Of a DNA stretch of 47,010 bases, positions 33,741-44,212 are shown one piece after another. The stretch is from Vulcanimicrobiota bacterium. GTDB taxonomy: Bacteria > Vulcanimicrobiota > JAJTBE01. The translations under genes were made by a program, and so were the position numbers. Numbering within the stretch: position 1 is the stretch's first letter; every line of letters begins with the position of its first letter. Location of the stretch: NCBI GenBank assembly GCA_021107945.1, contig JAIORV010000081.1:1-47010 (forward strand), read 5' to 3'. The notes beneath the pieces are model-generated. The model searched no databases. It worked only from the letters and a program-made list of their open reading frames with translations, and had not been told where the DNA came from.

Positions 33741-35447
33741 GTGATACCGATAGCGATATTGGCGATTCTGATATTAGTTGTTCTTATTCTCTATCTCTGC
33801 AGGGGATTCCTGATTGCACGCTTACTTGGGTTGCCGCCGCCACAGAACAAGGTTAGTGTTACAAAAGATATAAAAATAGCAATGCCCGACGGCGCAGAGC
33901 TTATGACAGACCACTACGCCCCAAAAGGAGAGGTGCCCTGTCCAACCATACTCATCAGGACACCTTATGGAAAAAGTGGACTCTCAGTCTTTGTCTATCG
34001 TTTCGCCGAGAGGGGCTACCATATTATTGTCCAGGATGTGCGAGGCCGCTTTGACTCCGGGGGTACATACAGCCCTGAGATTAATGAAGCCGTGGACGGC
34101 AAAGCCACATTAGACTGGATCGCCAAACAGCCCTGGTTCAACGGAGCGCTCGGAACCTGGGGCTTGAGTTATCTCGGCTATGTTCAATGGGCGATCACCG
34201 GAGATGCTCCCCCTTTCTTGAAAGCAATGGTCCCGATTATGTCCTCTCCCCAGCATTTCAGCCATACACACCCGGAGGGTGCATTTGCCCTTGAGTTGAG
34301 GCTATACTGGATACTCGCCCTTAAGCTCAAGGAAGAATGGTACAAGCTGTCATTCATGGAGAAAATTATGAGAATGTCGTCCACACTTTCCGGGAAAGAA
34401 TTCGAAAAGGCAAAGCAGGCTTTCATGCACCTCCCACTATTGGAGGCTGATGTGGAAATAACAGGGGAGGAAGTCCCCATTTATCGTGAGATGATTTCAA
34501 ACACAAACCCGGATCTGCCATACTGGAGAGAAAGAGATCACAGCGCAAATGTTTCTCAGATTAACGCGCCTGTTTTCCTCATCGGGGGTTGGTATGACAT
34601 TATTCTGCGATGCGTCCTCGATAACTATGCCACCTTGAAAGCCGCCGGAAAAAATCCATATATCACAATCGGCCCCTGGACTCACTCCCAGCCACAACCC
34701 ACAATAGTCGGATTGAAAGACGGATTGATCTGGTTTGATGCGCATCTGAAAGGGGACCGGAGCCGATTGCGGGGCAAGCCTGTGCGGATTAATGTAATGG
34801 GCGTAAATGAATGGCGTGAAATGGATGAATGGCCGCCGAAATCGCAAAAAACTCAGTATTTTCTCCATTCCGATGCAAAATTGCTTCCGGAAGAGCCTTC
34901 ATCGGAATCAGTCCCGGACAGTTACAAATATGATCCTGCCGATCCAACCCCGTCGATCGGGGGAGCACTCATCGAGATGAAGGGTGGGGGACCGAAAGAT
35001 AACAGTGAGCTTGAAGCCCGCTCCGATGTTCTTTGCTATACAACTCCACCGCTTGAGGAGGATCTGGAAGTCATCGGGTTTGTAAGTCTGAATCTATTTG
35101 TCCGCTCAAGCTTGCCCCATACCGATTTCTTCGGCAGGCTTTGCGATGTGGACCCGAAGGGTCGATCAATTAATGTCTGTGACGGATTATGTCGGATTGA
35201 GCCCGGCAAGGGTGAACCTCAAGAGGACGGCAGTCTGAAGATTGAAGTGGATATGTGGGCGACGGCATACCGTTTCCGAAAGGGCAACAGCCTGAGGCTT
35301 CAGGTATCATCGGGAGCACACCCCAGATGGAGCCGGAATCTCGGAACAGGTGAACCTGTCCCCACCGGAACGCGAATGGAAGTAGCCGAGCAGACCATCT
35401 ATCACGATGCAGAGCACGCCTCGGCGCTGATACTACCGGTAACGTAG
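33741..35447 (+). CDS. CocE/NonD family serine hydrolase, membrane-anchored
   Basis: This 568-residue protein starts with a transmembrane anchor (about residues 3-20) and then an a/b-hydrolase of the cocaine esterase / X-Pro dipeptidyl-peptidase family. The nucleophile is Ser143 in G-L-S-Y-L-G, the acid is probably the Asp of G-G-W-Y-D and the base the His of I-G-P-W-T-H-S. The C-terminal 200 residues match the jelly-roll domain of the family (L-F-V-R-S-S-L-P-H-T-D-F-F-G-R-L-x-D-V, and L-R-L-Q-V-S-S-G-A-H-P-R). It likely hydrolyses esters or amides outside the cytoplasm. I prefer GTG 33741, preceded by a run of G (GGGGGG) 7 nt away, to ATG 33696, which lies in repeat DNA and has no ribosome binding site. 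Confidence 0.88.
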   Translation: MIPIAILAILILVVLILYLCRGFLIARLLGLPPPQNKVSVTKDIKIAMPDGAELMTDHYAPKGEVPCPTILIRTPYGKSGLSVFVYRFAERGYHIIVQDVRGRFDSGGTYSPEINEAVDGKATLDWIAKQPWFNGALGTWGLSYLGYVQWAITGDAPPFLKAMVPIMSSPQHFSHTHPEGAFALELRLYWILALKLKEEWYKLSFMEKIMRMSSTLSGKEFEKAKQAFMHLPLLEADVEITGEEVPIYREMISNTNPDLPYWRERDHSANVSQINAPVFLIGGWYDIILRCVLDNYATLKAAGKNPYITIGPWTHSQPQPTIVGLKDGLIWFDAHLKGDRSRLRGKPVRINVMGVNEWREMDEWPPKSQKTQYFLHSDAKLLPEEPSSESVPDSYKYDPADPTPSIGGALIEMKGGGPKDNSELEARSDVLCYTTPPLEEDLEVIGFVSLNLFVRSSLPHTDFFGRLCDVDPKGRSINVCDGLCRIEPGKGEPQEDGSLKIEVDMWATAYRFRKGNSLRLQVSSGAHPRWSRNLGTGEPVPTGTRMEVAEQTIYHDAEHASALILPVT

Positions 35448-35454
35448 CGATCCA

Positions 35455-35534
35455 CGTAGCGCGGGTCTTTAGACCCGCTGAAATATTAGAATAGACGGCA
35501 AACCTGAAGGTTTGAGCTACAAGGCTTGAGCTAC
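35455..35534. repeat. palindromic repeat cluster between convergent genes
   Basis: Two hairpins, GCGGGTCTTTAGACCCGC (35461-35478) and AAACCTGAAGGTTT (35500-35513), are followed by two copies of TTGAGCTAC (35512-35520 and 35526-35534). They resemble the 8194-8299 and 46138-46205 elements, where a variable stem also ends in a 'GCTAC' or 'CCTAC' word. The cluster separates the convergent hydrolase and transglutaminase genes and may help terminate both. Confidence 0.6.
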
Positions 35535-35604
35535 GTTGTTGTTTGGTCTGCAATCCGTTCTCCATTTTCCCGGTTTCCTGATTTCCTAAGCGGAATAAAA
35601 ACTC

Positions 35605-37719
35605 CTATCTTCCTAGCCGAAGGAGTTTTTCGTTCAAAATCTTCAGATCCGATTCCTCGATTTTTTCCTTTTCATACCGAATATGCCAATATGCAAGGAT
35701 AAACTCTCGGCAATTTTTCAGTATTTCTTCCTCGATTTCTTTATCCCCCAGGAAATCTGCGAATTCCATGAGGGTAAGGTGAAGTGGTCTTTTTATTTGC
35801 ATTTTTTCTATTTTTTTGTCAAATTCATCTAACAAGAGCCAAGCTTGCTCCGCGTTCTCGCTTTCCGGGATCATTCCAGATTTTGTTTTCCCCGGGCTGA
35901 TTCTCATGAAAAGTCTGAATATTCTTTTTCTTAACACAATGAGTCCGATAATGATAACGATGAGGATTACAAAGGACAGGAAGTATTTCTGATTTATGAG
36001 GGTTTTCAGGGATGTAACAACCTCGGACAGGAGCTTTTTATATTCCCCTGATTTGAAGTAATATTGCAAAAGTCCCGCTTTCATTTGTATAAAATCCATC
36101 CAGTCGGTTTTCGTGGTTCCGATTCCTCCGCCGGGTCTGGATGACGGGGGCGTGGGGTCAAATTCCATCCATCCTTTTTCCGGTATATATGCAATTACCC
36201 ATGCGTGGGCGTCCTTTTCCCTTGCCACATAATAATCCCCCGGCATTCTCTTCTCATGTGCAATATACCCGACGACATACCGTGAGGGAATGTCAATGGA
36301 GCGGAGCAGAAGCACCATAGCGGAAGCGAAATATTCACAATGGGCATCCCGTTTATATTGCAGGAATTCCATTATGGGATCCATCCCTCTTTTCTCAAGC
36401 TTTATCCCGGTTTTGTATTTAAAATTTTTCTGCAGGTACTGTTCAATGGCAAATATCTTTCCAATCCTTGATTTTCTTCCTTTTGTTACTTCTTCTGCAA
36501 TTTCTTTTAAATCGCCCCGCATCTCATCCGGCACAATCATATCTTCTCTTGTATTTTCGTTGATGTCGGTTGGAATTTTTCGCATCGAATTTGGAGATAA
36601 AGCGGCATAATTATCCACAGGCACGCCGGGGCATTCAACATTACCCAGGGAGTCTTTCTTCAGGAAACCTGTTTTTAGCGATGCGAATCCGGATCCACGC
36701 GGAAGATAAAGGAGGTTATTTCTTCTAAGGGACACAAAATATGTGCCCAAATTCCAGGAATAATCGGGAATGTTTGCAAGCTTTTCCGGGGGAGCAAGGG
36801 GGAAAATGGGATTGTTTCCCGGAATAATTTCCCTGTTAATTCCCTCCGGCAGGGAATCCCCGGCTGTCATTTCTTCATATTTCGACTGAGTTGTCCAGGC
36901 GCCTTTTCCATATCTGTTATAAACACGCCCTCTTAATACCGATATATTTCCCTTACTCAAAATCCTTATTACTACTCGTTTCGATTGGAGCATATCCTCC
37001 ATGGTGCCAAGTTGAGATGAAGAAGAGAACGAAGCTGGAGACATAACCATATTCATTTTTTTCATCAAGTATTGCAGCGCGGTGCCTTCATAGTTCTTTG
37101 TAACTACACCCACAACCAGGCTTACAATTAAAACCGTAATGATACTTATTAATAACGGAGCGGATTTAAACTTAATAAACGGGGTGTCGGACTCAACTTT
37201 GTAATACGAAAGTTTCATAATATCAATGAAGTAAAATATGGAAGCAATCGCGAACATACAGAACAGGACACCATTGATAATATTCACCCTCCACGGGGAA
37301 AGAACCGATGAGAAGACCACGATAATAATCGAAGACACATATGCAAGGTAAAGCTCACTGGTTTTTTTCACCTTATAGACTGTAACAAGAATCATAAAAT
37401 AGAGCATGAACGCCAGAAAATTAATAAGCAAGCCAAGCATATTCGCCTTGCTGAAATCATGGAATATCTGTCCCCATTGAAAGACTATAAGAAAAACAAG
37501 AGAGAGGGAAAAAGGAACAAGAATCTCAAGGAATCTTGGAATACGGACTCTGAATTTCACTAATTTTGAAAGAAAAAGCAAAGCCGGGAATATAAATGCA
37601 AGGATGTAGAACTTTGTATTGATCGCAAACAATATCGAAGCAATACTGAAGACAACGAGACCCCAGAACGGTGTATCCGTATGCTTTTGCTTTAAATAAT
37701 CCTTCTCGTACCGGTGCAT
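35605..37719 (-). CDS. transglutaminase-like membrane protein (second copy)
   Basis: This 704-residue protein has several N-terminal transmembrane helices (about residues 18-205), an extracytoplasmic transglutaminase-like domain and, near residues 575-595, a further helix followed by a cytoplasmic DUF4129-like tail. The papain-like triad is complete: Cys in A-H-C-E-Y-F-A-S-A-M, His in K-D-A-H-A-W-V and Asp in W-M-E-F-D-P-T-P-P. Proteins of this layout usually sit in operons with MoxR ATPases and DUF58 proteins, and are thought to act in the cell envelope as peptidases or crosslinkers; the substrate is unknown. The gene is 41 nt downstream of the DUF58 gene. It is clearly a paralogue of the protein at 39457-41607. 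Confidence 0.9.
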   Translation of the reverse strand: MHRYEKDYLKQKHTDTPFWGLVVFSIASILFAINTKFYILAFIFPALLFLSKLVKFRVRIPRFLEILVPFSLSLVFLIVFQWGQIFHDFSKANMLGLLINFLAFMLYFMILVTVYKVKKTSELYLAYVSSIIIVVFSSVLSPWRVNIINGVLFCMFAIASIFYFIDIMKLSYYKVESDTPFIKFKSAPLLISIITVLIVSLVVGVVTKNYEGTALQYLMKKMNMVMSPASFSSSSQLGTMEDMLQSKRVVIRILSKGNISVLRGRVYNRYGKGAWTTQSKYEEMTAGDSLPEGINREIIPGNNPIFPLAPPEKLANIPDYSWNLGTYFVSLRRNNLLYLPRGSGFASLKTGFLKKDSLGNVECPGVPVDNYAALSPNSMRKIPTDINENTREDMIVPDEMRGDLKEIAEEVTKGRKSRIGKIFAIEQYLQKNFKYKTGIKLEKRGMDPIMEFLQYKRDAHCEYFASAMVLLLRSIDIPSRYVVGYIAHEKRMPGDYYVAREKDAHAWVIAYIPEKGWMEFDPTPPSSRPGGGIGTTKTDWMDFIQMKAGLLQYYFKSGEYKKLLSEVVTSLKTLINQKYFLSFVILIVIIIGLIVLRKRIFRLFMRISPGKTKSGMIPESENAEQAWLLLDEFDKKIEKMQIKRPLHLTLMEFADFLGDKEIEEEILKNCREFILAYWHIRYEKEKIEESDLKILNEKLLRLGR

Positions 37720-37760
37720 ATTTTTTCTCGTCTTTCATGACATTTTTTATAAGAAAATCG

Positions 37761-39035
37761 CTAAAGGTAATCAAACCCTCTCTTGATCGATTCCGAATCC
37801 AGAACCTGCACGGATCCGAATACTCCCTCAATGTAGCCTATGTCAATATCTTCTTTCCTGTTCGAAACCAGGAAAACTTTCATTTCCACTCCCATCTCTT
37901 TTAATCTCAGGAGGAATTCCTTTCTCTCCTCGTCCCATCCCAGGAGGAGGACAACCACCGCGGAGATTCTTGATAAATCATCCATAAGCAATGGTTCAAT
38001 CTCGCCATAAGGTTTTTTGCGGCAGACATCTAAACAGGCAAGGATATCCAATATCTGGTCGAGATACGCAAGCGCCCTGCCTGCCTGAAGATAATAGATG
38101 TTCGGCCCGGCGGCAATGAGGTCTATGATATATTCCTGCCTTTCCAGGTAATCGGATATGGATGCGGCAAGTGATAGCGAGGATTCCATCGCCTCATAGT
38201 CGATATCGGGTGAATTATCCGGGATATATGTGTCAATCAAAAGAGCGAGCCTGCAGTAATACTCTTCCTGGAAGACTTTTACAATAGGCTTGTTGAGTCT
38301 TGCCCATGATTTCCAATGGATATGACGAAGTGAATCGCCGTCCCGGAATTCCCTTGTTCCCACAAATTCCGTAGATTCACCGATGTTGGAGGCGAGTGCT
38401 ATTCCTCCAGGCTGCAGTTTTCTGCTAACGGGGATATTGAACCCGATCAGTGGCTTGAATTGCGGATAGACCAGGATTCTTCTCTCCTTTTTATACCGGT
38501 ATCCCCATTTCATCACGCCCAGGGGAAAAGGTGAATCCACCCGCAGAGATTTTAGCCTGTAGTCGCCCCTTTTTTGGGCAATGAGATTAAGTCTGAATTT
38601 TATCTTTCCGCCTTTTTTCAGTATAGGTAACATGATTCCCTGATCCTGCTCCTGGACAATCATCGGGTGGAGTTTCACTTCCCTGAAAAATGTGAAATAA
38701 GCATTTTTGTTCGAGATGTTTTTTATGATTATCTCCTCCGCCACCGAGGATCCCGATGAAGTTCTCGTGGGAGTGGTTATGGTTATATCAAGGCGTGGTC
38801 TTAATATTCTCTCAAGAAACGGGGACATGATGAATACGACCATCAGGAAGAGGACAAGTGAATAGAGCAGAAAAGTACCGTAAAATACTACACTGCTTAA
38901 AAGTCCAAAGACAAGCCCCATTATGAACAGGTATCTGCCTGTATATGTGAGGCGATAAACATAGAACTCCCGGAGGAATGCGATTATAATTGATTTGAAT
39001 TTTCTTTTTTTATTGTTTTTGTTAAACATCTTCAT
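37761..39035 (-). CDS. DUF58 domain protein
   Basis: This 424-residue protein has two hydrophobic helices near the N-terminus (about residues 34-72), a beta-rich middle region and the DUF58 signature F-V-G-T-R-E-F-R-D-G-D-S-L-R-H-I-H-W-K-S-W-A-R, followed by a von Willebrand A-like fold (L-A-L-L-I-D-T-Y). DUF58 proteins are membrane-associated partners of MoxR-type AAA ATPases and transglutaminase-like proteins. No strong ribosome binding site is seen at this ATG. It is flanked by two paralogous transglutaminase genes on the same strand, and the MoxR partner is absent from the window. Confidence 0.9.
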   Translation of the reverse strand: MKMFNKNNKKRKFKSIIIAFLREFYVYRLTYTGRYLFIMGLVFGLLSSVVFYGTFLLYSLVLFLMVVFIMSPFLERILRPRLDITITTPTRTSSGSSVAEEIIIKNISNKNAYFTFFREVKLHPMIVQEQDQGIMLPILKKGGKIKFRLNLIAQKRGDYRLKSLRVDSPFPLGVMKWGYRYKKERRILVYPQFKPLIGFNIPVSRKLQPGGIALASNIGESTEFVGTREFRDGDSLRHIHWKSWARLNKPIVKVFQEEYYCRLALLIDTYIPDNSPDIDYEAMESSLSLAASISDYLERQEYIIDLIAAGPNIYYLQAGRALAYLDQILDILACLDVCRKKPYGEIEPLLMDDLSRISAVVVLLLGWDEERKEFLLRLKEMGVEMKVFLVSNRKEDIDIGYIEGVFGSVQVLDSESIKRGFDYL

Positions 39036-39456
39036 TTTTCGTTTCTATTCACTGCAAAGACCACAAAGGATAACGGAGGACGGATAGCGGATGCCGGATT
39101 GTGGATCCCATTTCTCACTTTCCGTTTCTAATTATTGCATTCTTTGTGGTTTATTTAAAATTACTCCTTATATACTCTCGTGAATTTATTTTGACATCAT
39201 CTATAACCTCAAAATCTGGAAGCCTCTGAAGAGGCTAAGACGGCGTGGCTAAGCCATTCTCCTTCCACCACAATAAATTGTGGTGTTGTTCTAAGAAGTC
39301 AATTGTGGTGTTGTTCTATACTCTCGTGATTCTCTTTTGACATCTTCTAAATCCTTCTGGAATGCCGGGGGCAGTTGCCTCTCGGCTACCCACTTAATGA
39401 CGATTTATTTTCATGAGAGCATAATAGAGTTGAGATAAGCAGAATCTCATGATTTC
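39036..39456. other. 420-bp spacer rich in repeats inside the transglutaminase-DUF58 set
   Basis: No gene is visible. Near the DUF58 start, 'gcaaagaccacaaagg' (39051-39066) pairs imperfectly with 'ttctttgtggttt' (39139-39151). An 82-base three-hairpin repeat follows at 39213-39294. Bases 39300-39317 repeat part of it again, and 39362-39392 match a fragment at 17643-17672. The repeats may separate the upstream transglutaminase gene from the DUF58 transcript. Confidence 0.6.
39213..39294. repeat. 82-bp three-hairpin repeat, copy 1
   Basis: The unit contains AGCCTCTGAAGAGGCT (39221-39236), TGGCTAAGCCA (39246-39256) and CACCACAA/TTGTGGTG with a TAAA loop (39266-39285). Copy 2 at 46423-46504 matches at 78 of 82 positions by eye; one difference lies in the first loop. 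Flanking bases are also similar on both sides, so the element is somewhat longer than 82 bp. Confidence 0.85.
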
Positions 39457-41607
39457 TTATTCGATAATATCAAGTTTATCTTTTAAATCCCGGATGTCAT
39501 CTTCCTCCACATTTTCCCTCGCATAGCGTAAATTACAGTATGATTTCAGGAACAACCTGCATTTCTCCATTTCCTCTTCTCCAATATTATTGTCGCCCAA
39601 AAAGCTTATTAATTCCGTCAGTGTAAGGTTTTTGGGACGGAGAATACGACGTTTTTCAAGGTATTCATCGAATCGGGAGATAATATGTCGAAATTTCACT
39701 TCAATTTCATCTTCCTGTTTAAATGAATCCTGCGATTCGCTTTTTCTCAGAAAGGAAATGATCCCGAGAATTCTTTTCCTCCCGATTAATATTATAGCAA
39801 AAAGCACAAAAATTATTATCATATTTCTGGAAGCAGGATTTTTCAGAAGCTCGGTGGAAAGCGAAAGAATCTCGGAGAAGAACATTCGTATGGAGCCTGA
39901 TCGCAAGGATAAAAAAAGTGAATAGAATTTTGTGTAAAGGAAGTCAATCCAGTCATTTTTTGGTGAATTATCACCATAGCCTGGCATGGACGTCGGGGGA
40001 GTGGGATCGAATTCTACCCATCCCTTTGCCGGTAAATATGCAAGAACCCAGGCGTGGGCATCTTTTGCACGCACAACATAGTATCTCCCCGGGAGCTTGT
40101 ATTCATGCACGATGAATCCGACAACATACCTGGACGGAATGTCGATTGAGCGAAGCATAAGCACCATTGCCGAGGCAAAATATTCACAATGCGCCGATCT
40201 TTTATGGACCAGAAACTCTTTCACGGGATCCATTCCCTTTTTAGTGAGCTTTATTCCCCTTTTGTATTTGTAATTCTCCTGCAGGTATCTCTCCACACTA
40301 AATATTTTCTGAAGCCGGGTTTTATCTCCCTGTGTAATATCAAGGGCAATATCCCTCACTTCCGGGAAAAGCTCATCGGGGACGGACAAGTCATACGAAT
40401 CGGGAGCCCCGCCGGGAATGCCTGATGATGTCGGAGATTCACCCGGTTTTATAATATTATATCCGCTCACCGATCCTTCCGCAATCTCGATATTCCCCTT
40501 GCTGTCTTCTGATAAGACAGGTGAGTTTATAGAAATACATCCGTTTTTTTCTGGTAGAAAGACAATATTGTTTCCCTGAAGAAAAATCATGTAACGGGAT
40601 ACGGAGAAAATGCCTGGATCCTGAGTCTTCATGGTTTCTTGTCGGAATGGGGCGAAAATATTCTCATATAAACCTTCCGATCGCGCTTTTTTCACAATAT
40701 TCGAGTCGGCGGGTAACGGGGAAATCTGCATTCTTTTCGAGTTTATCTTCCACCGGCCTTTTTTATACTTGTTATAGATTCTGCCCCGGACATTTGAGAT
40801 ATTTCCCTTTTCGAATATCCTCATTACAACCTTGCGGGATTGGAACATGTTTTCCATTCTGCCCAGGTATGTCGTTGACGGAAATATGGATGAGGGAAGC
40901 ATTCTGCCAAGGCGTGAAAGGTAACTCTCTATTCTTGACTCGAATCTTTTTGCCGATCTTCCCAGAAAGAAAATTGCAAATATAAGAACGGGAAGGAGGA
41001 TTATGAGGGGAATCACTCTGTATTTTTTGAAAAGCGTTTTGGAATTAGCTATGGGATATGCCAGCAAAGAAAGATCGATAAACAGGAAGATTGATGAAAG
41101 CATGTATAGCGAAAGAAAAAGAACATTCAACATCTGACTCATATCCACCGGGTAAGAGGAAATGAACACGATGAGAAAAGACAGCAGGTAAGTGATGTAT
41201 ATCTCAAACCTGCTTTTCATCTTGTAGCATTTAAGCAAAATCAGGAGCGCAAGGAAATTCGCAAGCTCATAAAAAAAGTAATTTCCAAGTGTACTTATGG
41301 AATAATTATACGGAACCGGCAGGATAACTCCCATGATTATTGCAACGACAAGAAAAGCAACCGCAATCAAAGCTTCAATCCCAAGGCCTATTTTAACCCG
41401 CCATTTCAGAAAAAATGAGAGGACCACAAGTGGGAGAACAACCATCATCAAGTATGCTTTGAAATTTATTCCCAACATTAACAGGGCGACAATAACCGCA
41501 ATAAGCCCCCAAGTGGGAATATCGGCACTTACCGGGGGATCCTTTTCCCGGATATAATTGTCTATTCCGGTAAGAATATTTTGTTTTCCGGTATCAGATG
41601 ATTTCAT
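39457..41607 (-). CDS. transglutaminase-like membrane protein (first copy)
   Basis: This 716-residue protein has the same design as the product of 35605-37719: N-terminal transmembrane helices (about residues 27-215), a transglutaminase-like core with Cys in A-H-C-E-Y-F-A-S-A-M, His in K-D-A-H-A-W-V and Asp in W-V-E-F-D-P-T-P-P, one more helix near residue 600 and a charged C-terminal tail ending with a DUF4129-like F-L-K-S-Y-C-N-L-R-Y-A-R segment. The two paralogues share the catalytic region almost word for word but differ strongly in the N-terminal half. It lies 421 nt upstream of the DUF58 gene with repeat DNA between. The start ATG has no clear ribosome binding site. Confidence 0.9.
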   Translation of the reverse strand: MKSSDTGKQNILTGIDNYIREKDPPVSADIPTWGLIAVIVALLMLGINFKAYLMMVVLPLVVLSFFLKWRVKIGLGIEALIAVAFLVVAIIMGVILPVPYNYSISTLGNYFFYELANFLALLILLKCYKMKSRFEIYITYLLSFLIVFISSYPVDMSQMLNVLFLSLYMLSSIFLFIDLSLLAYPIANSKTLFKKYRVIPLIILLPVLIFAIFFLGRSAKRFESRIESYLSRLGRMLPSSIFPSTTYLGRMENMFQSRKVVMRIFEKGNISNVRGRIYNKYKKGRWKINSKRMQISPLPADSNIVKKARSEGLYENIFAPFRQETMKTQDPGIFSVSRYMIFLQGNNIVFLPEKNGCISINSPVLSEDSKGNIEIAEGSVSGYNIIKPGESPTSSGIPGGAPDSYDLSVPDELFPEVRDIALDITQGDKTRLQKIFSVERYLQENYKYKRGIKLTKKGMDPVKEFLVHKRSAHCEYFASAMVLMLRSIDIPSRYVVGFIVHEYKLPGRYYVVRAKDAHAWVLAYLPAKGWVEFDPTPPTSMPGYGDNSPKNDWIDFLYTKFYSLFLSLRSGSIRMFFSEILSLSTELLKNPASRNMIIIFVLFAIILIGRKRILGIISFLRKSESQDSFKQEDEIEVKFRHIISRFDEYLEKRRILRPKNLTLTELISFLGDNNIGEEEMEKCRLFLKSYCNLRYARENVEEDDIRDLKDKLDIIE

Positions 41608-41644
41608 ATTATTCAGGTTATATTCAAATGAAAAAATTGGAATT

Positions 41645-41682
41645 ATTCACCGCAGAGGACGCAGAGTTTTTAATGAAGTAAA
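41645..41682. repeat. 'ttcaccgcagaggacgcagag' interspersed repeat
   Basis: This segment upstream of the first transglutaminase gene matches 44213-44250, where one internal GGAGGACGC word is added. The reverse-strand form (CTCTGTGGTCTTTGCGGTGA) appears at 33668 and 44310, and shorter fragments near 205, 3217, 13515, 19470, 32635 and 41795. Confidence 0.7.
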
Positions 41683-41833
41683 CACTCTTAATCTTTATTG
41701 ATTTCATGAAAAAGGGGCTGAATAGTTATAAGAATTATTCCTATGAGTAATAATACATCGAAATCATCAATAAACCTTTTGTTTTCTCTGTGTTCTCCGT
41801 GACTCCGTGGTAAAAAAATCCGCCCTCAATATC

Positions 41834-44128
41834 TCAATTTCTCAGGCGTAATGAATTACTTACAACCGATACCGACGAGAACGCCATTGCCATCGAGGCG
41901 AACACCGGTTGCAGAAGGATCCCGAAGAACGGATACAAAACACCGGCCGCTATGGGAATACCGATAACATTATAAACAAACGCCCAGAAGAAATTCTGGT
42001 ATATGATTGCGACGGTCTTCTTGCTCAATTTTATCGCCTGTACCACTTTCAATGGATCATCCTGAATAAGAGTAATATCAGAAGCTTCTATGGCAATATC
42101 GGATCCCGCGCCCATGGAAATTCCCACATCAGCCTGCACCAGGGCGGGGGCATCATTCACGCCGTCGCCGACCATCGCCACCACATGCCCCTCTTCCTGT
42201 AATTTCTTGATCGATTCTGCTTTTTGATCAGGGAGAACCTCCGCAATCACCCTGTCAATCCCCAATCCCGATGCTATTGAGTGCGCGGTTTTTTCCGTGT
42301 CGCCGGTCAACATCACAACTTCAATCCCCATGTCTTTAAGCATCCTGACAGCTTCCCCCGATGATTTACGAGGCGTGTCGGAAATAGCGATTACACCCGA
42401 GAAAAGACCGTCAGAGGCAACATATATCAATGTTTTTCCATCGTTCTCAAGGGATTCAATCCTGTCGTCAAACACATTGGTTTCTATCCCTTTTTCATTC
42501 ATAAATGCCTGTTTTCCAACCAGAATATTCCTGCCGTCTATATTGCCCTCAACTCCCTTTCCGGGGACGGATTCAAAATTGGTAACATTTGAAAAATTAA
42601 TGGAGTTTTCATTTGCAAATTGGACTATAGCTTCTCCCAGGGGATGCTCCGACAACTTCTCTATGGATGCAGTCAGTTGAAGAAGCTTGTCTTTATCTCC
42701 ATCAACGGGAAATACCCCGACAACTTCAGGTTTGCCCATTGTCAATGTCCCGGTTTTATCAAATACAACCGTATCAATCTTGCCCGATCTCTCCAGACTT
42801 TCGCCTCCCCTTATGAGTATGCCGTTTTGCGCTCCATTGCCCGTGCCGACCATAATGGCCGTGGGAGTGGCAAGCCCAAGGGCGCAGGGGCATGCAATTA
42901 TAAGAACCGATATGAAACTCATAAGGGCAAGAGTCAAAACAGGCTTGGGTCCGAATATCATCCAGACGATAAATGTAATAATAGCCAGTACTATAACGGT
43001 GGGGACGAAATATGACGCAATTACATCAGCTATCCTCTGGATGGGAGCTTTTTTGGATTGAGCTTCTTCAACTATTTTTATAATTTGTGAAAGGGCGGTA
43101 TCTTTCCCCACTCTGGTTGCCCGGAACCTGAAACTTCCCGATTTGTTTATAGTTGCGCCTATCACTTCATCTCCGATGCCTTTGTCAACAGGTATCGATT
43201 CGCCGGTAAGCATCGACTCGTCTATGGATGAATTACCGCTGATTATAGCACCATCAACAGGAATCTTATCTCCCGGACGGACTATTATGACATCGCCCGG
43301 TTCAACATCTTTAACAGGTATGTCCATCTCCTCATCATTGCGAATTATCCGGGCAGAGTCAGGTTTTAGATCCATCAGCTTCAATATCGCCTCCGATGTT
43401 TTTCCCTTTGCCCGCGCTTCAAGCATCTTGCCAAGGAGTATTAGGGTGATTATCATAACAGCAGTGTCAAAATAAACATGCACTTCCATGCCCGTTGATG
43501 TGATGAACTGAGGGTAAACAGTTACAACAACGCTATACAAATATGCCGAGAATGTTCCCACCGCCACGAGGGTGTTCATGTCCGCGCTAAAGTGTTTCGC
43601 GGATTTTATAGCACCGATATAAAACTGCGACCCGGCTATGAATAAAACCGGTGTTGCAAGCACAAGGAGTATGTAATGCCGTATCCATGCCGGTATTACA
43701 TTGATAAAAGGGAATAACCCCGGCATACTGCCGATGAATATGATAACTGACATTATGAGGGAGAAAATGAATTTATTGCGAAGCTTTTCAATCTCTTCTT
43801 CTTTTTTCTTCATCAGGTCTTCCGGGGTGGACACCTGCCCTTTTTCCTCACCCACTTCATCTTCATGCTCAACTTCACCGGGTTCGTATCCTGAATCGGT
43901 TATCATCTTTTTTATTGCATTTATTTCGCTGATTTTGGGATCAAAAATAATTGACGCTTTTTCCGTCGCCAGGTTCACGGATACCGATTTGACACCGTCA
44001 ACTCCGTCGATGGCATCTTCAACCCTTTTAACACAGGAAGCACAGGACATGCCTGATATAGGTATTGTGATATTATTGTAATCCGTTTTCCCGGTAAAAG
44101 TTTTTTTATTATCAATATTAGCTTTCAT
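41834..44128 (-). CDS. copA: copper-type P-type ATPase (P1B)
   Basis: This 764-residue pump exports monovalent copper or silver from the cytoplasm using ATP. One N-terminal heavy-metal domain carries G-M-S-C-A-S-C (Cys29 and Cys32). The membrane metal site is C413-P-C415 in [13 protein letters not shown]. Also present are the phosphatase motif L-T-G-E-S, the phosphorylated Asp457 in [14 protein letters not shown] and [19 protein letters not shown] in the seventh helix and M-A-x-S-S-V-S-V-V-x-N-S in the eighth fit the Cu(I) class. ATG 44128 is preferred to an in-frame GTG at 44164 because GGAG lies upstream and the extension has no family match. No copper chaperone or regulator is adjacent. 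Confidence 0.95.
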   Translation of the reverse strand: MKANIDNKKTFTGKTDYNNITIPISGMSCASCVKRVEDAIDGVDGVKSVSVNLATEKASIIFDPKISEINAIKKMITDSGYEPGEVEHEDEVGEEKGQVSTPEDLMKKKEEEIEKLRNKFIFSLIMSVIIFIGSMPGLFPFINVIPAWIRHYILLVLATPVLFIAGSQFYIGAIKSAKHFSADMNTLVAVGTFSAYLYSVVVTVYPQFITSTGMEVHVYFDTAVMIITLILLGKMLEARAKGKTSEAILKLMDLKPDSARIIRNDEEMDIPVKDVEPGDVIIVRPGDKIPVDGAIISGNSSIDESMLTGESIPVDKGIGDEVIGATINKSGSFRFRATRVGKDTALSQIIKIVEEAQSKKAPIQRIADVIASYFVPTVIVLAIITFIVWMIFGPKPVLTLALMSFISVLIIACPCALGLATPTAIMVGTGNGAQNGILIRGGESLERSGKIDTVVFDKTGTLTMGKPEVVGVFPVDGDKDKLLQLTASIEKLSEHPLGEAIVQFANENSINFSNVTNFESVPGKGVEGNIDGRNILVGKQAFMNEKGIETNVFDDRIESLENDGKTLIYVASDGLFSGVIAISDTPRKSSGEAVRMLKDMGIEVVMLTGDTEKTAHSIASGLGIDRVIAEVLPDQKAESIKKLQEEGHVVAMVGDGVNDAPALVQADVGISMGAGSDIAIEASDITLIQDDPLKVVQAIKLSKKTVAIIYQNFFWAFVYNVIGIPIAAGVLYPFFGILLQPVFASMAMAFSSVSVVSNSLRLRN

Positions 44129-44212
44129 TATAATCGCATCTCCATTTACATAAACAGTTTTCACAGGTATATCATTCCATTTCCAATGATTGATTAAAAT
44201 TTTTTCAACTAT

